Source of the DNA: Papio anubis
Lineage: Eukaryota; Chordata; Mammalia; Primates; Cercopithecidae
Assembly: GCF_008728515.1 (NCBI RefSeq)
Contig: NC_044977.1
Coordinates: forward strand, 7,711,501 to 7,775,500
Direction: 5' to 3'
DNA: 64,000 nt
This document shows positions 1 through 12,572 of the stretch, in pieces; positions within the stretch are counted from its first letter, which is position 1; each line of letters opens with the position of its first letter. Both the position numbers and the translations under genes were made by a program. A model generated the notes under the pieces. The model was not told where the DNA came from. It was given only the letters and a program-made list of their open reading frames with translations, and searched no databases.

Positions 1-1727
1 CTCTCCCCATTTTGTGGCTGTTGGCAGCATTCAATGATTGTAATAGTAGAATTCACAGCAGCTGGCTTTTTGACAATAAGTAAAGACAGGGAGACTAGAA
101 AGAGTCTGCTAGCAAGATGAAATCTGATATAAGGTAACTTCATCATAGAAGTTGCATCTCATCACTTTTGTCATATTACTGGTTAGAAGTAAGTCACATT
201 TCTGACCACATTCAGGAGAGGGAAACAGCATGGGGTTGGCGATTATACAAAAACATTCTAAACATCAAAAACACAGAGACTAAAACTCCATTTTCCATAT
301 TCTTGCTTTCTGCCTTTGTCTTTTAGATGTTTTTTTTTTTTCCCCCTCTTCCACCAGGCAACTTTTGTGTCTGGATTTACTGTCCTGGCTGCACACTCCA
401 TACACAAATGCATTTTCATTGCCACCTGATGTCTTCTGGTTTCATTCTCCTGGATCATGATAGTATGAAATAATTTCATGATTCATAGTAGTAAGATCAG
501 AAACTTAGATTAGAACATTTGGTAAGGAGGCATTGAAAATATAGAACTCCTCTATTGCAGTATTAGATGATTTTTCCTATAAATCACATAATAAAGTATT
601 TGTTTTATTAATAAATTAACAAAACCAAACAAGGTTTTTCTTAAAGCAGGAACAAAAGGATTGCATTTTGTTTATTTTTGTTCACCAATTTATTTCCACA
701 TCTACACCAGTGCCCAAATCATAGTCAGTCATATGCAAACAATTGTTGGACAAATGCTTGAATACATGCATGCATAAATAATGAAAGAATAAGTGGATGA
801 ATCAATCTGGTTAATATGCTTCCCAGTGAGAGAGCATAATATCAACATCCTTTTGCTCAAAAGAGTGATCATTTCAGGTTCCCAGGCTAAAGGTCATGCC
901 ATTTGAAGTATAACACCCTTGAAAGATAATCAATGTTTTTTCTCAAACATGTGTTGCACTAAGAAATTACTAAATGTATTTTCTTTTCAGAAACAAATGC
1001 AGATGTTACATCTCTTTCATTCTTTTCAAACAGAGCTTTGTAAAAATTAGAAATTATTTCTTAGCATAAAGTTGGAAAAATCTTAGTTTGAGGATACTCC
1101 ACAAGACCACTGCTATCAAGATTTCTGTTAATTTTCTAAGCCTTTAATATACTTCTGCTTTTCTATAGTGTTACAAATTACTTTGGGCACCATTTTAGAA
1201 ATCTAGTTCCTAGAGCCATTCAAATTCCATTAACTTGTTAAAAAATAGATTTAATAATTGTACTTCAAAATAAAACTAAATATTTAGAAATCACAACAAT
1301 TCATGCTCAGGCATAGTAAATAGCCCCGTATTCATTATAAATACCTTTCAAGTGGACCCAATAATTCTTTCTTGAGCTTTTCTTTCTTATTAATAATGAT
1401 GTGACAGAATAGATATAAAAGTAATTTCACGTTTACATTTTTTATATTGTAGGAAAAAAAATCAAACAGCAAAAGAGGAGTGTTACTGGGATAATCTACG
1501 GCCCTCTTGATACTGCTCAAACTATAACTGACATTTCTTATCGTTTTCCTAAACAACCCACTCGAGATCCCCAGCTTGAATTTCTGCTGGTTTAAGTAGT
1601 TTGCCTGTTGGGCTGACCAAAACTTTTATCGATGAAATATCAAGGACTCTGTATCACATGTTAAGTTCTTCAGAAAAGAAGTTAAAATATTTGAGGTCCA
1701 GGATTTATATTAAGGATCAATACTGGT
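1..1727. other. Unique AT-rich sequence, no gene seen
   Basis: I see no recognisable repeat, splice-flanked exon or long open frame. The longest frames are about 70 codons on the minus strand, with low-complexity lysine-rich or hydrophobic translations and no family resemblance. A T-run at 330-341 is the only simple-sequence feature. Likely intergenic or intronic. Confidence 0.6.
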
Positions 1728-2387
1728 GAAGAGGAGGCAGGATTAGGCAGAAGAATATGATATGGGCCTGATAATGCCATGGCCAACCCAGCAGTGAGTT
1801 CTGGAGCTAACATTATCTGTCGGAGTTGCTTATTGCCAGGACAAAATGGCCAGTCCTCTACACGTGTGGCTCAGTCATAACATGAAGTCTTCCTAGAAAG
1901 AGTATGACCTCAGGAGAAGCAAATCTATGCAGCTGAGGTCAACACTTTGGTAATAATTGACAGCTAGAGGCTGTCTACTGACTATACTTCCTACGGCTGG
2001 ACAGAATACCCTTAAAGGGGGGACCTGGGTAACACATCTCCATGTGTGCCTGTCAGGTTCTCACTGAGGTCCAAGGGGAGTTGGTGGGTGAGTGGCAGGT
2101 AGCTGCAAAAACACTCGAGGAATCGTCGACAGTTTCGGCATGGCTTTACTCTCTCTCTGGGCATAGAGTGAGCCATGTACAGCACTAGCAGGCTAATTAT
2201 ACCTTTACAGACAATAGCGGCTCTGAGCCAAGCACAAGCTCATGTGGGTGATCACCTAGTGCACCTCACATGGCATGGTTACATAATGTGCGGGGTTGTG
2301 TGCCTGCCCTCCAAACCTGCTGAGTCATGTTGTGCTGGAATTGCTCCTCAGCCGACTCCAGACTAAGGTGCAGGTATTTCCCTTACA
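1728..2387 (-). repeat. 3' LTR of the endogenous retrovirus
   Basis: The right edge is well supported. Read on the minus strand, a purine-rich tract (CTAGGGGATGGGG, about 2388-2400) is followed at once by TGTAAGGG, the expected polypurine-tract/LTR junction. The body is more GC-rich than the flank. The outer (left) edge is a guess from the drop in GC, since I found no convincing terminal CA or target-site duplication. No matching 5' LTR exists in the window. Confidence 0.6.
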
Positions 2388-2404
2388 CCCCATCCCCTAG
2401 ACTG

Positions 2405-3900
2405 AGGGCCTCCACCAGGCAGCGACTCATGTCCATAGAGCGGAGCCCTGATTCCATAACCCATGACAACTAACTATGCAGAGAGCAGCAGCTTACTCCT
2501 AAGATCCCAGCTATACTACTTGTGATTATAGGGCTCAGCATAGTCCAGAGTCTAGGGATGCCCACCATCTCTGCAGGCGGTTGTCAATAAGGCTCTCAAC
2601 CACCTTAATCTCCAGTGAGACACCTTGCAGCACTGCTGTTACGTTCTGCTGATTGTCAGGGATAAAGGTACAATATTGTGTTCCTAAAAGGACACAGGGG
2701 CCTCCCTGGGCAGCAGTTATTGTGCCTAAGGCCATTGGTTTTGCAGCACCACCTTTCTGATCTGATCCACCTCATCCAGTAACAGGAGGAGGGCCAGTCA
2801 GGTGCAATTCAGAGCCCGAGCAGTGTGCTCGACAAGAGCAGTAACTTGTGCTTCTGCAGTTATGACACCCACTCCAGGGATAGTCATTGGCAAGGGGTAG
2901 AACCACCAAAGGGCTCATTGTATTAGCAAAAACTGAGAGTGTAGCACCTCCGTTATGTGGGTGTCTGGGCAATGTGGGAGAACAGTGGCAAGTATGGAAG
3001 GCCACCCCAAGATACAATGTACAGTACAGTCTGCTGATAGGGAAGGCCACCCTGTGTCCCCACAGACCCATAAACTCCGAGGAAGGGGCACAAAATTCAC
3101 TGGGGCACGATCTTGGTGGGGACACTTGTTCTACTATACCTTCAGTGTGGTGACATGTGTTATATTTACACAGGCCATGATGGGAATGCATCCCACAGTG
3201 GTGTTACCCCAGTGTTGCTCTATGCACTATAGCACCTGGTCTGGGCATACTGCATGTTTTCCCACTAGCCAGCCCCACCTGTCATAAATGCTATGAGCCA
3301 GCCAGGGGGAAAAGGTGCCATGGGTCTTGAGGCATCTTTTTTCCAGAGCTTACCGTGTTACATTCCAGGCATTGGCTATGGGACCCCAAGTTTCCAGTCA
3401 TGTCCAGTATTCTGCAGGTGCTGAATGTATGTGCCAAGGCAAGACATTCACAGCTGCTGCTGGGAAGGCGGACGCAGATACAACAGTTGAAAATATTGAT
3501 CACCTCAGCGTAGGTGTGGGTCCAGTCCACAATATGGTTAGAGCATGTTAACCTATGGTTGAAGTGACAGCAGGCACAGGTACTAACACATGAGGGTAAA
3601 TCACATCCCTCAAAAAACATTCAGGCTAACTGTTCATCCTTGGATAATAATGCACCCCTTGGAGATGGTACCACACCTTTTCACCTCCCCATGGTTTTTG
3701 GGTTCTGTATCCCTGCCAAAGTCCCAGAGGAACTCATAATACACCACACAGACAGTAAATATGTCCCCCGGAGGAGGGATCCTTCTCTGGCCTACAGTTA
3801 ACTGCAGAAGCCATGTATTGAACACCCAAGGAATGACGTGCAAGTCCTACTGTAGGCCCTCCCCACAGGGAACTATGATGGCCAGCCACCAGCAGTAGGG
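2405..3900 (-). pseudogene. ERV env remnant (SU and TM parts)
   Basis: The best-preserved frame, 2535-2735, matches a gammaretroviral transmembrane subunit. It has a GGPC segment leading into a CX6CC-type disulfide motif, in which the penultimate cysteine is now tyrosine (CVLLGTQYC), followed by the post-motif helix region and a terminal hydrophobic stretch. Upstream frames at 2772-3191 and 3291-3620 are cysteine-rich and lie where the surface subunit should be, but they carry multiple stops and shifts. The envelope reading frame is broken throughout. The SU/integrase border near 3.9 kb is inferred from order, not seen. Confidence 0.7.
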
Positions 3901-4750
3901 GCCTGGAGGGTCCATGCCCACAGCCAGGTTTTCTGCTCCCCTGCCTCCAGGGGTGTTGGGGCAGGCAACAGCATGTTACCATCTGTCCACATACCTGGTC
4001 GAAGGAGGTCATCCTTACAGTGTATCTGCAACTGAATGGGGTTGGTGGCCTAGTGTAACAGGGACTCCACCACGGCCAGGCTGCCTTTCTGTGGCCATTT
4101 ATTCAAGGTTCAGAGCATCAGATCAAGCCTGGAACTCCAGTCTTGCAAAGATGGAGGTGTGACATGCAAGCATAACTCATTCTTACAAAGCCCATTCTAT
4201 TGCTCATCATACCCACAGCTTGCAGGCAGTTTGGCACAAGGAATCCCAACTTTATGTAATTTGTTGTGCCCACTGTTGTATCTGTTGTCTGGTGAAACAT
4301 GTTCCCCTGTCACTCTCAACAACCAGTGGGCGACCATACAGGGTACATAGGTGTGCAGTGCCTGGATGGTGTGCTGGTGGGGGGCAACCCTGCAAAGGAG
4401 GGTGAACAACAGGCCTGTGACCATGTCCATAGCTGTTAGCACATGCATATACCCTTGCGACTTAGGCAGCAGCCGAATGTATTCTATTTGCCATCTAGTC
4501 AAAGGCACACACCTTATAGTTACTTGTTGTGTAACACCGGGCAACTGTCTCCATTTACGGTATGAACACATGCCGAGCATTTCTGACAATCCTCCCAAAT
4601 GTCCTGCATAGGCAGGGGCAGTCCCCAATGTTTACTGACCTGTTGCATCAGTTTAGCCTCCACATGTCCCAGTTTTTGGTGTAGCCACAAGGCCACATCT
4701 CATGTAGGTGCCAACTCTAACCATCAGACCTTGACCAAGTCATTTGCCTC
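3900..4750 (-). pseudogene. ERV pol: integrase remnant
   Basis: The frame at 4197-4628 (143 codons) contains an integrase-like core: a segment beginning VPLTRWQIEYI, then an aspartate-containing stretch (LTAMDMVTGLL) in the place of the first catalytic Asp, then HWLLRVTGEHVSPDN around the second acidic position. Cysteines near its start could be what is left of the HHCC zinc-binding domain. The final catalytic Glu region is not readable in a continuous frame. It sits between RNase H (higher coordinates) and env (lower), as expected on this strand. It is not functional. Confidence 0.75.
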
Positions 4751-4899
4751 ATCATTGCCGGGAGTGGTCAAAGGAATATGGCATGACATATGATATATAG
4801 TTACTTCTTTCTGATAACCCATTTCCCAGAGGTCTTGCCACATGGCTTGGCCCCAAATGGGTTGGTGGTTGAGTAACTACTTCTTTATTTTCCAAGTAG

Positions 4900-5600
4900 T
4901 TAACTACAAGGTTAAGCCCTGAAAGGTTACCCAGCTATCGGTAGAGATTACCATAGGTGTCACCTCCTTGGTGACCACCATCCATACTGCTCTGAAGTCA
5001 GCCCATTGGCTACTTTGTCCACACTCAGTACTGACACACGGTGTCAGTACCAGGTTGAACTGCGACAGTGGTCCAGGCCGCAGTAGTACCTTGACTAGAC
5101 CCATCTGTGTACCATGCCCCATCGGGAATGGGGAGATGCCCTTCCTTAAACAATAAAGGCTCAGGTTCTAGAGATGCCTCAGGCCCCATGGCCTTATCTT
5201 GCATTAGGACTACAGGTTTCAAGACCTCTTGCAACTTGGCTGCTAAGCGACTTGTACTCAGCATACTCCACTTGTTCAAGTAGGTGACTCACTTTGCCAA
5301 AGTCAATGTCTGCACCATGCCTATGGGGGGCGAAGATTGTTACCCATGGACGCACCCATCCTGCTATCAAATAAGTGACCACAGCCCATCCTCTTACACT
5401 CTCACAAACCTGAAGGGTAACATATACAGCTGCTAGCTGTTTTTCTATCCAGGACTGCCAGAGCTCAGCTCCCTTCCATAGTTTGGACCAAAAGTCTACT
5501 GGCATTCTCAAGTGCTCCGTGCACTGCCACAGGCCCCAACCAAAACCATCTGTGGTCACATCCACACCTAGCTCAAATAAGTGCCCCTGGTCGACTACTC
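4900..5600 (-). pseudogene. ERV pol: connection and RNase H remnant
   Basis: Two overlapping minus-strand frames carry this domain. The frame at 5194-5565 resembles the connection region after the reverse transcriptase palm (FGWGLWQCTEHLRMPV and a later EKQLAAVYVTLQVCE helix). The frame at 5025-5279 contains AWYTDGSSQG, the signature around the first catalytic Asp of retroviral RNase H. The switch between frames shows at least one frameshift, and the region after the Asp motif soon meets stops. Confidence 0.8.
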
Positions 5601-6480
5601 GTAGGGCTTGTGCCTGCTGAACAGCCTGCTTGGCTGCCAGGAAGGTGGTCTCAGCCTCATCATCCCAATCCCAGGCAGCTCCCTTCTTTATTAATCAATG
5701 CAACGGTTTTATCATTTGAGCTAAATGGGGTACAAATGCCTGCCAATATTCCAAGAGGCCCACAAAAGTTTGCAGCTGCTTCACCATGGTGGGCGGGGTA
5801 CATACCTGAATCTTACCAATGATAGCCTCTGGGATGGCCTTTGTCTTAACCAACCAGATAACTCCCAAGAATTTGGCAGATAATCCAAGCCCTTAGAACT
5901 TGGATTCACTGATGACCCAATGTTGCCACAAGAGGTGCACGGACGCTTCTAAATCCACAAGAGAATCAGAGGTTAATGTAATATTATCTATACAGTGGAA
6001 TAGGTGGACCTCTTGGGGACATTGCCAGTGACTAAATCTGTGACAACTGGACTATGACATATGGCAGGGCTACACACACCACCCTGCGGCAACACTTTAA
6101 AAGTCCATCCTGTTGGACATTGCCGCCCATCCTATGTGAAGGTGAACTGTTTCTGGCCCTCTGGAGCCATGTCTATGGAGAAAAATGCATTGGCCAAGTC
6201 CACTACATAATGGGACTCTCCTAGTTTTGTTGTCAAATGGTCCATCAAATCCATGATTAATGGTACAGTTGCATGCAAATGGGGTGTTACTTTATTCAGT
6301 TCCTGAGAGTCCACCGTCATCTCCCAAGTTCCATCGGGCTTTCTAACTGGTCACACTGGAGAATTGTAGGGGTTGTGGGTGCCACACACTATATACACCT
6401 CCCCCAGCCTTTTAATTATCTCAGTTATCTCCATATGTCCACCTGACAAACAGTATTGATGGGTGGAAGTGACCCGTTCA
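5600..6480 (-). pseudogene. ERV pol: reverse transcriptase remnant
   Basis: The frame at 6132-6320 carries the N-terminal palm: TVDSQELNKVTPHLHA followed by VVDLANAFFSIDMAPEG, matching the conserved TVDYRELNK and DLANAFFSI blocks of class I ERVs. The catalytic YxDD position further on, near 5990, reads HCIDN in a different frame, so the active site is lost. Protease and gag would lie at higher coordinates but are not there. Confidence 0.85.
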
Positions 6481-6504
6481 TTGGGTTGTTGCAGGACCTG
6501 AGCT

Positions 6505-6696
6505 CAATTTTTCATTTTTGTTTTTTTGTTTTCTTTTCTTTTTTTTTTTTTGTATTGTTTTGTTTTGTTTTTAACACATTTAATGACTTCAGTAGGGTTT
6601 CCAGATTTAGAACTAGAGGCAGATTTTACCATTTTTAAAATATCTAATTAAAAAATACATATCCAAATCCAGGAACAGAAGAATTGCAACAAAGAG

Positions 6697-6743
<47 letters not shown>

Positions 6744-6935
6744 CATGTATAAATATATTAGCAAAATTCAGGAAATATATGTAGGAATAAATACTAACTC
6801 TATTAGCCCAGAAAAGAAGAACATATGAACCAGGTTGAATCTTAACCTTGTTTATAAGCCTTTGGCAGCTAGCTAAATGTGTTTTTAATTATTTTCCTGT
6901 TGGGTGACTAAAACCTGGACTCAGTAAGTGGCCTA
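6505..6935. repeat. T-rich tract, short unique spacer and (GT)n microsatellite
   Basis: A run of T with scattered G and C fills about 6508-6572. A pure (GT)n tract of about 21 units lies at 6699-6740. The rest is unassigned AT-rich sequence between the truncated ERV and the L1. Confidence 0.85.
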
Positions 6936-8218
6936 TTGTCATATCAACAGAATGAAGGACAAAAACCATATGACCATTTCAACTGATGCTGAATAAGCAT
7001 TTGACAAAGTTCAACATCTCTTCATGATAAAAAATACTAAAACAAAAATTGAGAGCATGCCTCAGCACAATAAAAGCCATCTATGGCAGATCCACAGCTA
7101 ACAGCATACTGAATACAAAAAAAATATCCTTTGCCCTTAGATCTGGAACACAACAAGATTGCCCACTTTCACCACTGTTATGAAACATGGTACTACAAGT
7201 CCTAGCTACAGCAGTCATACAAGAGAAAGAAAAATGGCATTTAAATTGGAAAGGAAGTCAAATTATGCTTGTTTGCAAATGATATAATCTTATATTTGGA
7301 AAAACCTAAAGACTAAATAGAAAAACTATTAGAATTAATAAACAAGTTCAGTAAAGTTGCAGGATACAAAATCAACATACAAAATCAATAGTATTTCTAT
7401 ATTCCAACAGTGAACAATTTGAACAAAAAACAAAAAAAGTAATCTTATTTACAGTACCAGAAATCAGATGAAATAATGAGGAATCAACTAAGAAGTGAAA
7501 GATCTCTGTAATGAAAACTAGAAAACATTTATGCAAGAAATTGAAAAGGACACAAAAAGAAAAGATATTTCATATCCATGAATTCGAAGAATTGATATTT
7601 TTAAAATGTCCATACTACCCAAAGCAATCTACAGACTCAATCCAATGCCATCAAGATACCATTTACATTCTTCACAGAAATAGAAAAAGAAATATTAAAA
7701 TATGTACATAGAATCATAAAAGACCCAGAATAGTCAAAACTATCCTGGGGAAAAAGAACAAAACTAGAAGAATCACTTAGCCTGATTTCAAATTATACTG
7801 CAGAACTATAGTTACCAAATCAGCATGGCACTAGCATAAAAACAGACACATAGACAAGTGAAACCAAATAGAGAACCCAGAAACAAATGCATACATAGAG
7901 TGAACTCATTTTCAACAAAGTTGCCAGGAACATACACTGGGGAAAAGATAGTCTATTCAATAAATGGTTCTGGGAAAACTGGATATCCATATGCAGAATA
8001 ATGAAATCAGACCCCTATCTCTTACCATATAAAATAACAAAATCAAAATGGAATGAAGACTTTAAGACTTCAATCTATGAAATTACTACACGAAAACTTC
8101 AGTGAAACTCTCCAGGACATTAATCTGGGTAGAGGTATCTTGAGTAATGCCCCATAAGCACAGGAAAACAAATCAAAAATGACAAATGGGATCACATCAA
8201 ATTAAAAAGCTTCTGCAC

Positions 8219-8520
8219 GTCCAGGCACGGTGGCTCAGGCCTGTAATCCCAACACTGTGGGAGGCCGAGGTGGGCAGATCACGAGGTCAGGAGATCGAGA
8301 CCATCCTGGCTAACATGGTGAAACCCCATCTCTATTAAAACTACAAAGAAATTAGCTGGGCATGGTGGCGGGTTCCTGTCGTCCCAGCTACTCGGGAGGC
8401 TGAGGCAGGAGAATGGCGTGAACCCAGGAGGCAGAGCTTGCGGTGAGCCAAGATCGTGCCACTGCACTCCAGCCTGGGCAACAAAGCAAGACTCCGTCTC
8501 AAATAATAATAATAATAATA
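8219..8520 (+). mobile_element. Alu (AluY/S type) inside L1
   Basis: A complete dimeric Alu with an (AAT)n tail. The host L1 sequence AAGCTTCTGCAC just before it recurs as AAGCTTCTCCAC just after the tail, a 12-base target-site duplication with one mismatch. Confidence 0.95.
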
Positions 8521-8747
8521 AGCTTCTCCACAACAAAGGAAACAACCAAGTAAAGAGATAACCCACTAGGAGAACATATTTGCAAACTATCCTGACAAAG
8601 GATTAATAACCAGAATATATAAGGAGCTCAAACAACTTTAAAGGAAAAAACTCTAATAATCTAATTTACAAATGAGCAAAATATTTGAACAGAAATCAAA
8701 TTTCTCCTAGCCTCCACAAGAAAAGAAAACATAAAAAGAAAGCATAA

Positions 8748-9036
8748 GGCCAGGCGCAGTGGTTCACGCCTGTAATCCCAGCACTTTGGGTGGCCGAGGA
8801 GGGTGGATCACCTGAGGTCAGGAGATCGAGACCAGCCTGGCCAACATGGTGAAACCCTGTCTCTACTAAAAATACAAAAATTAGCCAGGCATGGTGGTGT
8901 GCATCTGTAATCCCAGCTACTTGAGAGGCTAAGGAAAGAGACTCGCTTGAATGTAGGGAGTGGAGGTTGCAGTTAGCCCTGATCGCACCATTGCACTCCA
9001 ACCTGGGTGACAATAGTGAAACTCCATCTCAAAAAA

Positions 9037-9068
<32 letters not shown>

Positions 9069-9070
9069 AA
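8748..9070 (+). mobile_element. Alu (AluS type) inside L1, with (GAAA)n tail
   Basis: A full-length Alu starting GGCCAGGCGCAGTGG and ending in a (GAAA)n tail at about 9037-9069. The flanks share GAAARCATAA (8738-8747 and just after the tail), a probable target-site duplication. L1 sequence resumes directly afterwards. Confidence 0.95.
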
Positions 9071-10015
9071 ACATAAAAATGGTAAACAGGCATATGAAAA
9101 TGTGCTTATCAGAAAAATGCAAACCAAAACTACAATAACATATCATATCGCCACAGATAAAATGATTTTTATCAAAAGTCAGGCAATAAGAAATGCTGTC
9201 AAGGATATGGAGAAAGGGAAATCCTTGTATACTTTTGGAGTGAATGTTAATTAGTACAACCACTATAGAGAACAATTTGGAGGTTCTTCAAAACCCTAAA
9301 AGTAGAGCTACCACATAATTCAGCAGTCTCACTTCTGGGTATATATCCAAAAGAAAGGAAATCAGTACATTGAAGAGATACCTGCATTTTCACATTTATT
9401 GCAGCACTGTTCAAAACAGCCAAGGTTTAGAAGCAATCTGTGTACATCAACAGACAAATGGATAAAGATAGTATGGTACATATACACTATGAAGTACCAT
9501 CAGTCAGAAAAAATGATATTCTGTCATTTGCAAAAACATGAATGGAACTGGAGATCATTATATTAAGTAAAATAAGCCAGGCACAGAAAGAGAAACATTG
9601 CATGTTCTTAATTATTTGTGGAATCTAAAAATCAAAACAATTGAACTCATGGAGATAGAGAATAAAAGATTGGTTACCAGAGGCTGGGAAGGATGTGGGG
9701 GCATTGGGTGGGGGGATCTGGGGAGATGGGGATTAATAATGTGTACAGAAAAATAGAAAGGATGAATAAGACCTGGTATTTGATAGAACAATAGGAGGAC
9801 TGCAGTCAATAACAATTTAATTGTACATTTTAAAATAACTAAAAGAGTACAGTTGGATTGTTTCTAACACAGCGGATAAATGCTTTTGGGGGATAGACAA
9901 CCAATTTTCCATGATGTGATTACTACACATTGTGTGCCTATACCAAAATATTTCACGTATCCCGTAAATATATACAACTACCAAATACAGAAATTAAAAA
10001 TAAAAACCTTAACAA

Positions 10016-11600
10016 AAGAAATAAGTGCCCTATTGAACTTGAGATCCAAGAAATACTTTGGTGCAGGGTCTGCTACATACTTTTTGAGAACCAGTGTGAA
10101 ATTATAATCTTGTTCAAAACTGTGCTTTTAAAGGTACTAAAACATAAAACTTTGACCTTTTTTGTGTGGCCTTTCTCTTGACTCTACTGTTTTTGTTTTT
10201 GCTATTTATTAGCATGAATTTTACCGCTTATATTGCGAAGTGCCAGCTTTAAATACAAGAGCATTTAACTCATGCAGAATCATCTAAATTTACATTTAAC
10301 AGCTAATCATGTGTATGCATTTTATTTTACCAGAACAGTGTAAACACTGCACAAGACTATCCCAATTGCTTTTATTTCATTTCTTGAGACTTGAACTTTC
10401 TACCAACACTCTCTAACTTGGGAATACTGATGACACAGTATTCTGTGTTACAGGTAAATAACAACAGTAAGAAAAAAATACAGGGTTACCTACTTATTCT
10501 TATTTCTTAGAATGTCATTGCCTTCTCTTTGTATTAGAAATTAGTTGTAATTTTAACAGAAAGCATGACTTCTCAGAGCTGTCAGCACACCTGCTTGTTT
10601 AATCATACCTGTAACAATCTTACTTTGAACTTGCATTGAGTCTTGTTGAAACCCCGTGAACTGTGTGTCCTCTACAATCTCGTGCTCTTGAGGCATCACA
10701 CACACCGTAAATAGAGAGGAAGCAAGGGACAGAGAACATGCACACTGCACACTTTGCTTATGTTCATGCTGCATTGACCCATTGAGCAGTAGAACATTCA
10801 GCCCAGCTTGGAGGCATTCTGAGTGTGTGGTCCTGTACAACAACATAGATCACATGTCCATGAAGTGACCTTGTCTTGGTGTTACACAGAAAAAAAGGTT
10901 TAAAAACAGGATGATAGAAACATTGTCATGGGCTTATTACATATAATGCACAATATCATACAGGAACTCAGATGAAGACTCGAGAACATACTTCATTAAA
11001 TTCTAGAATGGCATATTGGTAAGGATTGAACAAGCACTTCTAAAAGATCACTGTAGTGGATCTCTTCCATAAACTAATGATAAAAATAGGAGATGCTGCC
11101 ATTAGAATTGGCTTTCACAATGGCAGAGGTTAATTAGAAGCATTGAACAAAAAGAGAAAGAAAGCCAGACTTACTCTAATAAGTCACAAGATAGAAAGGT
11201 ATTCATAATGGTCTAATCTGGTGTCATACTGGCCATCAGTTTTCTAGCAATGAATTAGATGTGTCCTTAACCTATACAACCAAGATAAACAGTGACTTTG
11301 GAAAATCTGAATGAGAAAATTACAGAAATTTTCCCTAAAGATGTAGACCAAAGACTTTTCTTTTATGCCAAATAAATCTTGGCTCATTACTGTTCCTTAT
11401 TAGAGACAAATGAAAACAAAAACCACCTATTCCAATGGTTTGGTACTGATAGACCTCTAAAAGTATATCCATGGTATAAAATATGGGGCATACGAAAGGA
11501 CCCCCCTGAAGAGAAGGTTCTCAGTAATCAAATACACAAGCACACAATATACACAGTATGACTTGACATATAGATATCCCTTATCTCTTTCCTCAATAGT
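10016..11600. other. Unique sequence, no gene seen
   Basis: AT-rich single-copy-looking DNA. A 97-codon minus-strand frame (10553-10846) and a 60-codon plus-strand frame (11379-11561) are present, but neither resembles a known family or has exon-like flanks that I can defend. Confidence 0.55.
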
Positions 11601-11604
11601 TTGC

Positions 11605-11960
11605 TAAGTATACCTGAGTGGCTTAAACAACAGAAATGTATTATCTCATATTCTGGAGCCTAGAAGTCCAGGATGAAGGTGTAGGCAGAGTTTGTTTCTT
11701 CTGAGGCCTCTTTCCGTGGCTTGTAGATGGCAGTCGTCTCTCTCTGTATTCACATTCTCTTCCCTCTGTGCTTGTCTGTGTTCTAGTCTCCTCTTCTTAT
11801 ACCAGTCATATCAGATTAAGGCATGCCTGTGTGAACTTATTTTACATTAATTGCCTATTTATCTACCCTATTTCTAAATAAAGTTGCATTCTGGGATACT
11901 GGAGGTGAGGACTTCAACATGTGAATTTTAGGGGGAAACCATTCATTCCATAATACCGAT
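11605..11960 (-). mobile_element. MaLR LTR, MLT1 type
   Basis: Reads as the reverse complement of an MLT1 LTR: GTGGCTTAAACAACAGAAATG, TTCTGGAGCCTAGAAGTCC and, at the far end, the TTCAACATGTGAATTTTAGG block before CATTCATTCCATAATA. Divergence from the consensus as I remember it is high, as expected for this mammalian-wide family. Confidence 0.8.
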
Positions 11961-12420
11961 ACATGAATTCATGGACAAAGCAGCCATGGTGTTAGGAGTA
12001 TAAGTTAGGAGTTCAAGACCATGGTTTCCCTTTGCCAAACCTGATATGGTTACCAGCACTGCTGAAAAGCCTTTCCCACAAGCCTTATTGGCTCATGTTG
12101 TGCATTAGAAATCATGTCTTAACCTTGGCCTTCAGGGTCCCGTTCCATGTAGCCACGTAGTGATTTCATTGGACCCTTTTCAAAGCAATGACTTCTCTTT
12201 TAAAGTTATTCAATAGCTATTCAATATTCAGTTGCTGTACCTACTGTGAGCATAACCTTAAGAGATAGGTGTTCAGTCCTTTATGCTCTGAGCCACTGAA
12301 TGATATATCACACAGTTTTTTACCATAGCTAGAATACATGGGTTCAGAAACCAAGGAACAGAAGTGGAGCTGATATTTATTACTATTATACCTCAAAAAC
12401 TACTTGTAAAATGCTGATTC
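11961..12420. other. Unique sequence, nothing recognised
   Basis: No long frame, repeat or simple-sequence tract is evident between the MLT1 LTR and the small tandem repeat. Confidence 0.5.
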
Positions 12421-12572
12421 TCTGACCTCAAAATCTGGACTCTGCTGGTTTAAGAAGCTCTGCTGGTTTAAGAAGTCTGACCCTAAATCTGGGCTCTGCT
12501 GGTTTAAGAAGATCTGCTGGTTTAAGAAGTCTGACCCTAAATCGGGGTTCTGCTGGTTTAAGATGTCTTATT
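12421..12572. repeat. Minisatellite, about 54-55 base unit with internal 17-base sub-repeat
   Basis: TCTGACC recurs at 12421, 12476 and 12530, giving periods of 55 and 54 bases. Within the units the motif TCTGCTGGTTTAAGAAG occurs about five times, so the array looks like a short sub-repeat that was amplified twice. The copies are nearly identical, which suggests recent expansion or slippage. Confidence 0.9.

Larger units (their letters stand above)
1728..6490 (-). mobile_element. Decayed class I endogenous retrovirus, 3' half (LTR, env, pol)
   Basis: On the minus strand, retroviral parts occur in the expected order going down in coordinate: reverse transcriptase, connection/RNase H, integrase, envelope, polypurine tract and 3' LTR. 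Each part is recognisable only in short frames separated by stops and frameshifts, so none is functional. The pol motifs look gammaretrovirus-like (ERV class I). I cannot name the subfamily. Gag, protease and the 5' LTR are absent: recognisable sequence stops near 6490, just before a T-rich tract. The left limit is uncertain by perhaps 200 bases. Confidence 0.85.
6936..10015 (+). mobile_element. L1 LINE, 5'-truncated, split by two Alus
   Basis: The sequence starts inside ORF2 just before the DKNH...DAE...FDK block of the reverse transcriptase domain. It runs through the C-terminal part of ORF2 to a 3' UTR with the ATGATGTGATTACTACACATTG and CCCGTAAATATATACAAC segments and ends in an A-rich tail near 10010. 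The reading frame is broken many times. The 3' end type suggests an older primate L1 (L1PB or L1MA age). Alus lie at 8219-8520 and 8748-9070. Confidence 0.9.

Noticed and set aside
2887..3551. Plus-strand frames of 78-110 codons in the ERV
   Set aside because: They are on the strand opposite to the retroviral env remnants and show no family resemblance.
8279..9275. Several 95-105 codon frames on both strands
   Set aside because: All fall in Alu copies or the Alu (GAAA)n tail and give the usual Alu-derived peptide text.
12421..12572. CRISPR-like array
   Set aside because: The repeats are contiguous with nested sub-units and no unique spacers, in a primate genome. It is a minisatellite.
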